Shown here piece by piece: positions 36,901 through 45,400 of a DNA stretch of 64,000 bases; positions within the stretch are counted from its first letter, which is position 1, and every line of letters begins with the position of its first letter. Position numbers and translations under genes: made by a program. Origin of the DNA: Branchiostoma floridae (lineage: Eukaryota; Chordata; Leptocardii; Amphioxiformes; Branchiostomatidae); contig NC_049979.1 in assembly GCF_000003815.2 (NCBI RefSeq), forward strand, positions 19,645,654-19,709,653, read 5' to 3'. The notes beneath the pieces were generated by a model. It ran no database searches, was not told where the DNA came from, and worked only from the letters and a program-made list of their open reading frames with translations.

Positions 36901-39159
36901 TGCATTCGCGACTATGCCAGGTCTCTATGGGAATCTGCCAGTCACAGCGAAAAAAGATCAAACACAGACCTCCTGATCAAGATAGCCCACCTGTTTCGAC
37001 TAGCCAAAGACCCACCAGTTAACTTCTCAAGTCTACTTGTGTCTGCCGAGGAAGGGTTCAAGAAGGAGGCTTTGAAAAGACGCCATCCAGAGAAGATACC
37101 ACTTCACATTGGCATGATCTGCTTGAAGGGTGGTACGACCAATCCAGTGTTTGTCAGCGTCATGAGAAGACTTGAGGAATTCATCCAAGACATCTACGTA
37201 AGGGAAAATGTTCTGTCTTCAATGGGCAACATGAGGGCTTTCATGGGTTTGCTGGCTAAGAGGGCTAAGGAGCCACTTATCCCGTCGTTTGCAAACACTT
37301 GCTTCTTCTTGGAACTACTTGTTGTAATCTGCTACTCAATGTATGCCAAGATGAACCAACACATGCTGCTTTGCCTCCCTGCAAGCTACATCTCAATGGT
37401 CCACTTGTTTGATCGCCTGTGGAGCAATGGTAGGACCTCTATCTATTCATCCATCGAAAGGTTGCCTTACAGGAAAGATGAGGTGCTAGAGAAGATTAAT
37501 CAATGCATTTGGTTCATCATAGACATCATCTGCCAAAGTGAAAAGTTCCCTGATTTCAACGTCATTGATGATGCCTTCCGTCCAAACATCCCTGACTATG
37601 CGGAAAGCGGCGAGATGGAACGAGTCTTCATCCTGGCAGCAGTGTTGATTTGTGGTTGTGGTGGGCCTGTGGCAAAGAATGCCGAGATTCCTTTGCGGAG
37701 AGCTCTGTACCAGATTAACATCAAGAAACACTTTCCACAACGACTTGCAGATGCCATCAGAGGAATGAGATCAGCCAAAGGAATACGGGATGTTGTGATC
37801 CTCCTACGAGACTTACTACAGGCCAGGGATCAGGAGTACCTTCGGCACTGCTGTTGGAAATATCCAGGCAAAATGACAAGGGGTACCGGTATCTACAGGG
37901 GACTCAACTTCGAGCAAGTGAAGCCTGATATGTTCATCAGAGGTTTCTGGCGAGAGATGGCAGTAGAGTTCTACTCCCATGATGATGATGTTGTAACGCA
38001 TGCCAATGACAACACTGTCCACTCTCACGCTGATGATGCTGTGAATCATACCGACGACAACCCAGTTAGTGCGCTCTCACAAAACGACATGTGCGAAACG
38101 TCTGGCAATGACGTCCTCAACCCACATGGTAGCGCAAGAACTGTAGAGATACCGGTAGAAGCTTCACAGGCTGACTTGGAAGATGACATGTTTCATGCCC
38201 AAGACGAAGATGATGTCATCATTGAAGATGAATTTGAAGAAGAGGAAGTTGATGATGGTACCCAGACTGCGGATGATCCTACACTTACAGAAGGCCTTGA
38301 AAATATAAATAGAAGGATTTTGGAACAACAAGCTGATATGAAGCGACGACAAAAGGCAGCAAGCACAATTCAACAGTTTTGGCGTGCACTTGGCAGAATT
38401 GGGCCAAAGATTGAGAAAACAGTGTTCGAGTCAGCACACAGGATTACAAACATTGAACGTCAGATGTCAGTGGAGCAAGATGACCTGCGTGAATTCAAAC
38501 TTGACGACACAGGATGCCGCATATGTGGCGTCACTTTTGGGTCTCGTCCACATATCCGTGATGACGCGGAAGAACAGGAGGAAGATCAGGAAAGGGAAAA
38601 CTTCGAGGAAGCCTGGGATGTAGATCCTGATGGGGTCAAACCAGAGGAGGAAGAGCTAGATATCATCACTCGCGAAAAGCATTTGCAGGACCCAATGCAT
38701 TCAAAGAATCTTAGTGAGTTTGCTCAGTTCAAGCAATTCTACACCACAGATGTTGCTAGGGTCCAGAAACGGTTTGACAAGTTCACACTTGAAGCTGATA
38801 ATGACAAGGAGAATGAAGGAGCGGTCATGTTGGAAATCCAAAAGGTAAACACAGCACAGGACTTGCTTCGGAAGTTACTCGAGAAGATCAAAGATGAATG
38901 TTATTGGAACAAGCGACAGGATGCCTATGAAGCACTTCGCAACCTTCAAGAGGCTCTTGTTGCATTTCGGAGAGCAAAGCGTCTCATAGAGAGACAGGCT
39001 GATGAAGAGGGCACATTGGCGGCATTCGCGGATGAAGAAGGCGAAGAGTTCCGCAACCTTGACGAAGATGACTTCATCGCTGTTGGTGTGAAGAAACAGC
39101 GTGCAAAGGGCAAAGGCGGTCGCCAAAGGAAGAAGAGAACTAGAAAGAATCAGAAGTGA
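24935..39159 (+). CDS. TRANK1: TRANK1: TPR, ankyrin repeat and helicase protein, about 15 exons
   Basis: Exons fit at 24935-25064, 26556-26797, 27287-27452, 27708-27825, 28052-28275, 28476-28760, 28925-29209, 29618-30055, 30359-30461, 30756-31196 (then a 100-N gap), about 31321-33902, 34041-34208, 34374-34527, 34631-34989 and 35458-39159. All joins outside the gap keep frame. The product is about 3130 residues plus the gap; human TRANK1 is about 2925. Order: an acidic N-terminus, TPR-like helices (exons 2-3), ankyrin-type repeats (exons 5-10), an SF1 helicase core, then a long helical region with a CCCH finger, an IQ-like motif and a Lys/Arg tail. TRANK1 (lupus brain antigen 1 homologue) is linked in human genetics to bipolar disorder; its biochemical role is unknown. 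Exon 1 is the least certain: it has the right phase (A + GG = Arg) but no homology I recall. Confidence 0.93.
25065..26555 (+). other. TRANK1: TRANK1 intron 1
   Basis: Donor A/GTAGGT after residue 43 and acceptor CTCTCAG before GGTTGAAG restore an Arg codon. Most of the intron is a single mobile element (25373-26291). A short direct repeat (CCTGTCTACCTGG) lies just before it at about 25285-25312. Confidence 0.7.
25373..26291. mobile_element. DNA element with GCGTAGAGCGTA repeats, in TRANK1 intron 1 (919 bp)
   Basis: The tips are inverted, TGAGGGCCCCAATG on the left and, inverted, TGAGGGCCCCCATG on the right. TAGC flanks both sides (25369-25372 and 26292-26295), fitting a 4-bp target duplication. 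Inside the left end are about six diverged copies of GCGTAGAGCGTAATCG; inside the right end three more in the same orientation. The middle has a roughly 50-bp block repeated (TGCAGGAAATTGCGTTTCAG near 25605 and again near 25897) and a 52-bp exact-looking tandem duplication (about 26070-26174). No transposase was seen. Confidence 0.75.
26556..27825 (+). CDS. TRANK1: TRANK1 exons 2-4: TPR-like helical pairs
   Basis: Exon 2 contains FRQGDYFSAAHWWSEALQYA and LLLNRSTCAQNIGREDMALSDA-type helices; exon 3 continues with GYLKAGLSALRMQRFDQAL, a typical TPR A/B pair. Exon 4 (GFRVEVLLQTIRP...) leads to the ankyrin region. The region aligns in order with the start of human TRANK1, where the second TPR reads GYYRAGYSLLRLHQPYEAA. 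Confidence 0.85.
28052..31196 (+). CDS. TRANK1: TRANK1 exons 5-10: ankyrin-type repeats and linker, up to the gap
   Basis: Ankyrin signatures are scattered: GDTPIHALL (exon 5), GNTLLHVVTMADRD and DPGITNTDGKKAVHYA (exon 6), GDTPYHAAVQ (exon 8), SSGNTLMHVAVKGK (exon 9) and DPSVKNNEGMTPLDYL (exon 10). Exon 7 is a Pro/Gln/Ser-rich linker followed by a helical hairpin (ARKFMQEGKSMDALKIFART) resembling a TPR. Exon 8's donor is weak (G/GTGGTC) but its phase is right. Exon 10 runs into N at 31197. Confidence 0.85.
30598..30660. repeat. (TTGG)n / (TTTG)n short tandem repeat in TRANK1 intron 9
   Basis: A run of TGGT and TTGTTTG units with two interruptions, between exons 9 and 10. Confidence 0.9.
31197..31296. 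other. Assembly gap of exactly 100 N inside TRANK1
   Basis: The round number suggests the placeholder for a gap of unknown size. Frames on the two sides do not match. Just after the gap, the true frame has a TGA at 31302-31304, so coding probably resumes after an AG acceptor near 31320 (ACACCAG), or the bases at the gap edge are wrong. Missing coding sequence and an intron are both likely in the gap. Confidence 0.95.
31321..34527 (+). CDS. TRANK1: TRANK1 helicase core exons (SF1, UvrD-like)
   Basis: The exon to 33902 and the next two carry the motifs in order: Walker A GRSGTGKTT (32100-32126), motif II VYVDETQDFTQAEL (about 33312-33353), motif III GDTAQSI (about 33400), motif IV-like NYRSH (about 33547), motif V TIYESKGLEFDDVLLYN (about 33836-33886), and motif VI YTAITRARVNVWIFDED in the exon 34374-34527. 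The set DEtQ, GDTAQS, LEFDDV and TAITRA is that of UvrD/Rep-type SF1 enzymes, so ATP binding looks intact. A long acidic, Glu-rich insert lies between motifs Ia and II (32245-32360), as in human TRANK1. Confidence 0.92.
34209..34373 (+). other. TRANK1: TRANK1 intron with GC-AG splice sites
   Basis: The protein must read NPEKHK then VLNSELKNLYTAITRAR. The only in-phase cut after KHK is AAG/GCATGT, with acceptor GGTTAG before GTGCTG. A GT two bases further on would put the next exon out of frame and meet a stop at once. Confidence 0.75.
35458..39159 (+). CDS. TRANK1: TRANK1 last exon: C-terminal helical region with zinc fingers
   Basis: A single 3.7 kb exon starts in frame after TTCCTAG (FSSAAHLYQRENMKVEASRC). 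Its first third is a run of TPR-like helical pairs (FVQAGNFKKAVNFLRSVDEY, ELLKKEGRGQEAAELLKS). A CCCH finger of spacing C-x8-C-x5-C-x3-H lies at 36550-36609; human TRANK1 has a similar finger (x8, x4, x3). Near 38360 an IQ-like stretch (STIQQFWRALGRI) is followed at about 38514 by a CRICGVTF zinc-knuckle half. The very C-terminus is coiled and acidic, then basic (KKQRAKGKGG...), which could bind RNA or act as a nuclear signal (inference). Stop TGA is at 39157-39159. Confidence 0.9.
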   Translation, partial: FSSAAHLYQRENMKVEASRCFVQAGNFKKAVNFLRSVDEYEAAADVSEQYVKLQSKCQQEGLNPTVVMTAPIHTPDNLLLAAIDHYHRHGEEENMVACLNRLPVDTRLTFFKKHGHEKEAAELLKKEGRGQEAAELLKSIGEFEAAAKAADQNQNPQFVAECLLIQSRKQRKHTTTDIQGTKDNLITCMFLYNKCGNNEGRAEAKMMLGDLTDDDSMLKSAIKHFGINIAGALEAAALLVKRKKTLTFSDIHHILALMEDFFSLIRALLLFRGHSVKEQQWIKACELFYGVKRTDVRSATFSSSEEPRILDALDRDFPGKSKSTAKMDLHTARACMAGDLLRNIDQLKEKLTKMLQSIATRSRVCHMYTAGLSCWKGDACAYLHHAYDKDTLNSLLQATVLLIKVQGLFDLGYEKIKDSTWETVQQAFASHKECGAEKGRLCDDLYDILFPTHGHQRLLTQSFLTARDVFHKFQGDAIVLSCIRDYARSLWESASHSEKRSNTDLLIKIAHLFRLAKDPPVNFSSLLVSAEEGFKKEALKRRHPEKIPLHIGMICLKGGTTNPVFVSVMRRLEEFIQDIYVRENVLSSMGNMRAFMGLLAKRAKEPLIPSFANTCFFLELLVVICYSMYAKMNQHMLLCLPASYISMVHLFDRLWSNGRTSIYSSIERLPYRKDEVLEKINQCIWFIIDIICQSEKFPDFNVIDDAFRPNIPDYAESGEMERVFILAAVLICGCGGPVAKNAEIPLRRALYQINIKKHFPQRLADAIRGMRSAKGIRDVVILLRDLLQARDQEYLRHCCWKYPGKMTRGTGIYRGLNFEQVKPDMFIRGFWREMAVEFYSHDDDVVTHANDNTVHSHADDAVNHTDDNPVSALSQNDMCETSGNDVLNPHGSARTVEIPVEASQADLEDDMFHAQDEDDVIIEDEFEEEEVDDGTQTADDPTLTEGLENINRRILEQQADMKRRQKAASTIQQFWRALGRIGPKIEKTVFESAHRITNIERQMSVEQDDLREFKLDDTGCRICGVTFGSRPHIRDDAEEQEEDQERENFEEAWDVDPDGVKPEEEELDIITREKHLQDPMHSKNLSEFAQFKQFYTTDVARVQKRFDKFTLEADNDKENEGAVMLEIQKVNTAQDLLRKLLEKIKDECYWNKRQDAYEALRNLQEALVAFRRAKRLIERQADEEGTLAAFADEEGEEFRNLDEDDFIAVGVKKQRAKGKGGRQRKKRTRKNQK

Positions 39160-39562
39160 AAGCACCAATGGGTAAATAATGAAAAGCAGGTTTCAACGTC
39201 ATCTTGGATTTGGATGTCAAGAAACTTATCTTACCTTACAAGTGAAACAACTTTTTGTCCAAGAGAAGTGTCAGAATAGTTAATCTGGTTTAGTTAGTTC
39301 TTGTACTTACAATTTTCCTATTAATTGTAAAGATGCTATGTTTTGCAGTGAATCTACCAACCATAAAGGTAGTGTTAGACAAGTACATGTATTAGAAGCT
39401 CATAATGCTTACAAGATATCTTTCGTTTAGATTAGCGAGATTAGATTAGAGAATGAGAGTAGAATATATTTTCGATAGATTATGGTCTACAATGGCTGGT
39501 TTGTGTGACAGAAGATTTTGATTGTCTTGTCCCTCTTTTCTGGATCTGCATTGCATTGGATA

Positions 39563-40140
39563 CGAGGGGCGTTCAAGAAGTAATCCACCTGACCCATTTC
39601 CCAAAGGAGGAGATTAATGAAACTTGGTGCAGTTATTAGTCTTTCTCTTCATAGGAATCACCCAGAGTTATGCATTTCTACCATCGTTTGATGCAGCTCT
39701 GTACACCGTTTTTGTAGGACGCCCCAGGTTGGTCCTGCAACAGATGCCTCATCAATGGCAGAAGAGGGACGACCAGGTCTGGGAGCTGTTTCCACAGACT
39801 TCCGGCCATGTTTGAATTCACAATGCCAGCGTTTTACAAGGTCATATGATGGGGCATCATCACCATAAGTTTCTTTTATTTCATCAAAAGTCTCATTTGG
39901 TATGCGTCCTTTCAAATACAAAAACCGGATCACTGCGCGACACTCAACTGGCTCCATTTCACACCTGGTCCATTTCACACCTGACTCAGTTCAAACACCT
40001 TTAAATCAAAAACCAAAATTAGTTCAGAGCTGTTTTTTGCAACATAACCCATAAAGATATGAATCATTACATATGCAAAATTTCATCTAGATCAGACAAC
40101 TGGAAGTGGGTCAGGTGGATTACTTCTTGAACGCCCCTCG
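39563..40140 (-). mobile_element. Deleted mariner element (578 bp) with transposase remnant
   Basis: Long terminal inverted repeats (CGAGGGGCGTTCAAGAAGTA at the left, the same inverted at the right; about 35 bp in all) are flanked by TA on both sides. On the - strand, 39978-39658 encodes the start of a mariner transposase: a helix-turn-helix region with FLYLKGRIPNETFDEIKE and the linker PRPGRPSSAIDE, then frame breaks off. The catalytic domain is absent. It lies between the TRANK1 stop and a likely poly-A signal, so it is probably within the TRANK1 3' UTR. Confidence 0.92.
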
Positions 40141-40430
40141 TAGTATATATATCCACCCAAAAATTGGCTTAAAAGTCCTTGTAACTCTTCTAATCATGTT
40201 CAACTCAGGCAAACTGGTAAAAATTGTAGTTGTTCCAGACCAAATGATGCTACAGCAACAATTTGCTTTCAAATGGCATTCTATATTAACATCTCACTAA
40301 TCTCATGATCAGGCCTGTTTTCATTTCAATTCATGCCTGGTCTTTAGTGTGCAAGTTTGTGTGTGTGATTACATTTACAACCTAGAAAGCCTAGTAGCAA
40401 ACACTAAGAAATGTTTTGGTCATATTTTGA

Positions 40431-40436
40431 AATAAA
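40431..40436 (+). terminator. Candidate TRANK1 polyadenylation signal
   Basis: AATAAA is followed by a GT/T-rich stretch (GTTTTTGTTGATTTG), the usual arrangement of a downstream element. Using it would give a 3' UTR of about 1.3 kb containing the mariner remnant. Confidence 0.45.
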
Positions 40437-40736
40437 GTTTTTGTTGATTTGTATCTATTGCCTTGTCATTTGTTCAATAAGACGCGGGGAAGCGTCTAAA
40501 AATCCAAATGGTCTTATCACAAAGTTATGCAGTACTGAGAATAGGCAAGTTTAACATCTAACTCTTAATTTATAGGACAGTCAAAAAATCAAATAGGAGC
40601 AACTTATCCCCAAATAGCATTGACTTGTCAGTGGTTCATTATATATTACATCCATGTAATTATACCATCAACAATGTGTATGTATAAAGAAAGACAACTC
40701 TATCATACATACTGAGTTCCTTTGACCGTTGAATAA

Positions 40737-41216
40737 TCGGGTTATTGTTATTGGGTGGGCCGCCAGGGGCTGAATTGCGAGGAGCTTACAATAGGCGGGG
40801 CTGAATCGCAAGGGTCTGGAGCGAGCTGCCATTCGGCGCCACTCAGGTGACCTCAATACGACTGTCGCAAGTGTCTGGAGCGAGCTGCCATTTGGTGCCA
40901 CTCAGGTGACCTCAATACTACAGTAATTGCCCCAGGTGCGGCCAAGGTACTGTAGGTTTTGAGGCACTCACACCGCACCATCGCACGTGTGGCGGGTTCT
41001 TTAACGTGCCTGGGGTATGGCTCTCCCCAGACACGGGACCTCCATTTAACGTCCTATCCGAGGGACGTCCCTAGCCGAAGCTAGGTACTCATTTTCACCT
41101 GAGTGAGGAAAGTCATGTAAAGTGCCTTTCCCAAGGACACAAGATCGGTAACACGGCAGTCGGATTCGAACCCGCAACCTCTCGGTCACGGGGCGAACAC
41201 TGCGCTACGCGGTCCC
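40737..41216 (-). mobile_element. tRNA-derived SINE (about 480 bp)
   Basis: Read on the - strand, the head has a pol III A box (TAGCGCAGTGT, 41208-41198) and a B box (GGTTCGAATCC, 41172-41162) at tRNA spacing. The body follows with GGGAAAGGCACTTTACATGA, a central block shared by several invertebrate SINEs as I remember it. The tail ends in AATAACAATAAC near 40740. Towards the tail, a block of about 58 bp (GTCTGGAGCGAGCTGCCATT) is duplicated in tandem (about 40806-40860 and 40866-40920). Confidence 0.85.
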
Positions 41217-41778
41217 ACACATTAAGATGTGGTTTGTGACTGTCAAAAAGGCGAGACAGACTTGCTGTTATCCACTCCCAGGGTGGTATTATGTCAACAG
41301 TCTTATTCACCAAGAGACAAGGAAAACAACCGGCAGACATAAAGCTCATTTCATGTACATTGTATTGAAAATAATCTCTGTAACTTTCGATCTATATTAA
41401 CATGTAACAATCAACTACACAAACAGGAAAATCTACAGTAGCAGCTCTGGGCAAACCTGAAAAACAACATTATGTACATTGCTACATGTATATACATTTA
41501 CATATGTATCAAAATTGGTATGCAAACTCATTCGTACATAAATCAGTCTAAAGATTGGCAGTACTACCATATCTCAACAGACACCTCCTAAATTACTTGC
41601 GACACTGTCGTCTCGAACAATAAGACAGTGTTGATCAAATCATCCTGAGCAGCAATGTAGCCCTGGCAACTATGGCTTCTTAACAATAAATCTCTTCAAT
41701 ATTACCACTGACGAAGTTCGTCAACATGCATGTGTACCAACATGGGAATGAAAAAAAATAGGATTTTGCCGGAGGCAT

Positions 41779-42449
41779 CTAGTGTGACATGTCCATGACA
41801 TCAGCAGAAGTCACTGTCTCCCACGATGAGCTAGTCTTGTCGATAGGGGGCAGTCTTCCCAGGGTGATGCTGCCGCCGCCTCGTCTCTTCCCCAGGTTGG
41901 CCTGGAACGGCATCGCCCTGGCTCCCAAGTTTCCCTTCTTACCTGACAGGGCAAACAAATTGCATGTTGTTAGACAAGATCACGATCAGAAGATGATGAC
42001 CATGATAGAAATTACAGTTGAAGAACATAACCGGAAGGGAATCTGCAAAAGAAGAGAAGGTTCATTGTGATGGGTCAAGTCCACTCTTCAAAGTTCTTGG
42101 GATGACTCCACTATTTTCAGTCCAAAGGTCCAGAGGACAGTTATAGAATTTTCATCTGACAGTGACTTTTTTTAAAGGTATACACATACCTCCAAATTTT
42201 TTATGGCTGTCTGTCCATCTTGTTCATGGAGTGACCTAGTCTCGCGAGCAAGAGACCTAGTCCCCGTGAATAAGATGGACAGATAGCCATCGAAAATTTG
42301 GAGGGACTAATGAATCTCTTCAACAAAGTCTAGAGGAAATGTAAATCATGACAATATTGATCATAATGGTAACTTACGATTGCCCCATGGCGGTAATGTT
42401 CCATAGTGCCTTCCACGTGGAGGCAGTCCTCTCATTGGGCGAGCTCTCA
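41779..42449 (-). CDS. ROCO-CARD exons 10-11: Arg/Gly-rich tail
   Basis: Exon 10 (42449-42378) reads VRARPMRGLPPRGRHYGTLP and exon 11 (41942-41779) RKKGNLGARAMPFQANLGKR then SITLGRLPPIDKTSSSWETV, ending ADVMDMSH and TAG (41781-41779). The tail is basic and disordered by composition; I recognise no domain. Confidence 0.7.
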
Positions 42450-45400
42450 CTGCGAAATGAGACGAGACAGGATGAGAATTCCATTGGCATTTTTGGTGAG
42501 AGGTTACATGTAATTGTATCAACAAAAATAACACATTCTCCTCTTGCAAAAAGGTAAAACCTTCTCAATGTAGTTCTTCCGCATGCTGTTTTCTTTCTTG
42601 TATACAATGTTTCTGTAGTTCATTCCTTTTTTCATAGGTGAATTATTCGTAATGTAATACTTTGAATAGTGGAAGATTTTCCTATACATCTATCACTTGT
42701 TTCTTTGCCATTTTCCACATCTTCCTGGGCTAAGGTGGTACAAATATCTAAAACTACGATTACAACAATGGAACATCTCCCGTCTTCGTACTTTTGAAGA
42801 GAGACCTGAGGTAACAGCAGAGTATCTTCCTTACCTGATGGTAGATGGGTTGGTCTTGTCAGCTGTCTCGCTAAAGCCGGGTAGCCGTACTTCTGAAGTG
42901 CCTTGCAGAATATCGGGAAGCCATGTTCAGGCCTGTGGGTAATACAATAAATTTTAGACTCGGCTATAACGCAATAAAGAGATTTCAAAAACATTAAATT
43001 GCTGCCTGAAACTTGGCATACATTAACGTCCTGGTTCAAGCCAGATTCATCATAATATGACAATAATCATTTCAGAGTATTAAAGAATTATCAAATGCCT
43101 TTGAAACCAATGGATTATTCCTGGGTAGACTAACGATGGTGGCATGCTTTTATAGATCTCACAAGAGCATGAGTAAGATGTATAAACAGAGCTTCCCATG
43201 AATAAACAAACAAAAACAAAAGCTAAAACATCTAGTAAAGATCCACACCTTTCGCTCAGGATGTCCACGAGTTTGGCGGCTTCGTCCTGTCTGGTGAGCT
43301 GTGTCAGTATGGCGGCCATGTCTGCCTCCCTGATGGCGTGGTTCTTCAGCATGTAGTCCCGGATGTCGCGCACGTCCAGGTGACGTATGATAGTCAGGCG
43401 GTGACGTTGCAGCGCCAGCTTGTGTTGTGCCTCAATACCTACAAAACAGGTTTAAAGAAACATAAGTAATGTGCCCTGATATTTTCTTATTTTTTGTACC
43501 AATCTATATGAGGAAAACACATGCTAAGTTGAGTATAATTCGTAGTTAGAGGAGATTTGTTTTGAGTCTCCAAACGTTTTTTTTTTTTAATTTACTGTAG
43601 AAGCTTTTTCATCATGAGAAATGCGTACGTAGCATTTAACGTTACTGATGAAATAATCATTAGTTCATTGCAGTCACAAACTAGGTAGCAGACAGTGAGA
43701 TGAAACTTCCCGGGAGTATTTGGCCCCACATTACTTTTTGCTCAGTCTTAACAAAAGTACATGTACATTCGTATTCAATATCGTACACGTGATCCTAATG
43801 ATCTAGACACCGACCTTTGTCGTCGTACGACTTGGCGACGTAGTCGTTGACCATGGGGAGCCGCCCGATGGTGCTTGGGGCGTGCAGGCTGCTGGAGATC
43901 CCCGGGGAAATAGTCGACTCGCCCAGAGACAGGTCCTTAACAGAGCTGGACATGGACGCCAGGGACGACTGTTGGTCCTTCAGACGAACGGATGGCACCT
44001 TCAGCTCTGAAAGTAGAAAAATCCGTGTGCGATGTTAGCTTTTAAATATGTCTGAAATTAAATGACCTTATTCTTGCAGCAGGATCGAAAGTTGTTTCTG
44101 TACTCAGGCACTATATTTGTTGGATAACCTAACCGAGCTAGGAAAATTTAGAAGCTAAAATATTTTTGTCGGCAAAGCATCGTCATGACATTCTCCAAAC
44201 AGAGTTTGGGTCGAGGAGAGGGAGGTAGTGGCTGGGATTTTTACTGCTCCTGAGTGGAGGGAGCGGTAAAAATCCCGTCCATTCCGGACCCCCGGACCCA
44301 ACCTTTGTTTGGAGAATGTCGTCATGTAACCCTAATGATCGCTGCGAATATAATGTGTCCCTGAAGGTCAGACATCGAAGTTAGGGCTGCCCATTGACAA
44401 GCATGTTGAAATACACTGAATGAAGGCTTCAAAAAAGTATTAACCCATAGTTCAATCTTTAAAATTCTTCTCCACCAGAAAGTCACTTGGGTCTAGTTTA
44501 TAAGCATTCAAAGAAAACAGAGGGTTGTTTGGCTCATTCTCGGAGAAAAGCTCGCTCTATGAAAGAAACCTCACCTTTGACCCATTTTCCCTCCTGATAC
44601 AACCAGTAGCACCCTATAACTAAAACCTGTCCTTACACCAGCTGAACTGCTGAACTGAACAAATTTTGACCCAAACAGGAAAGCTTAGACCCTACCTGTC
44701 TCTTCTAAGTCAAAAAGTCTCCAGATTGGGCAAAAATTTTCAAGGAAAAGAAGGATTTTCAAGGATTTTAAGTCACACCCAAATCGTCTTCCCATTTTTT
44801 GCCCTCTACCGCGCAACGCAACTCTGACGTCAGCCCTGAAGTGCTATGAGCTCTGACACTTAGATGGAAGTGTTTGTCATGTACAGATAGATTAGATATG
44901 ACAGACGATACCTGTCTTGGTGGCGATAGGCCTGAGCAGTTTGGCAGCGAGTCCCGGGTACCCGCACCGCTGCAGGGCGGCACAGAACACGTTGAAGGCC
45001 CGCGGTCCTCGCGCCATGATCATGTGGATGAGCTTGGCAGCCTCGTCCTGATTGGTGAGCTCCGTCAGGATAACCTGGAACTCAGCCGGCTTCAGAACCT
45101 TCCTCTGGACCAGGTAGTCTCGTAGGGGCCGAACGTTTAGTTCCTGTGGGACGACGTCGAGCATATTAGTCTCCGATCCATCGTTTAAGATTGTGTCCGC
45201 TCCAAATATTCAACAAGCTTAATATGGACAGCTTCTATTGGGATATTGGATTGTAGCAGCAGTATAGTACCGTATATACCAGACGTGCACTATAATCCAA
45301 CAATCCAACGCAATTGACGTCAACTTAGTAAACAAATACCTATAAAGAAGCCCACCTGTATGATAGTAGCCCGGTGCTGCATGAGGATCTCCCGGTACCT

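Noticed and set aside
41155-41220. A tRNA gene
   Set aside because: A and B boxes are present but the body continues into a SINE and the cloverleaf is not complete.
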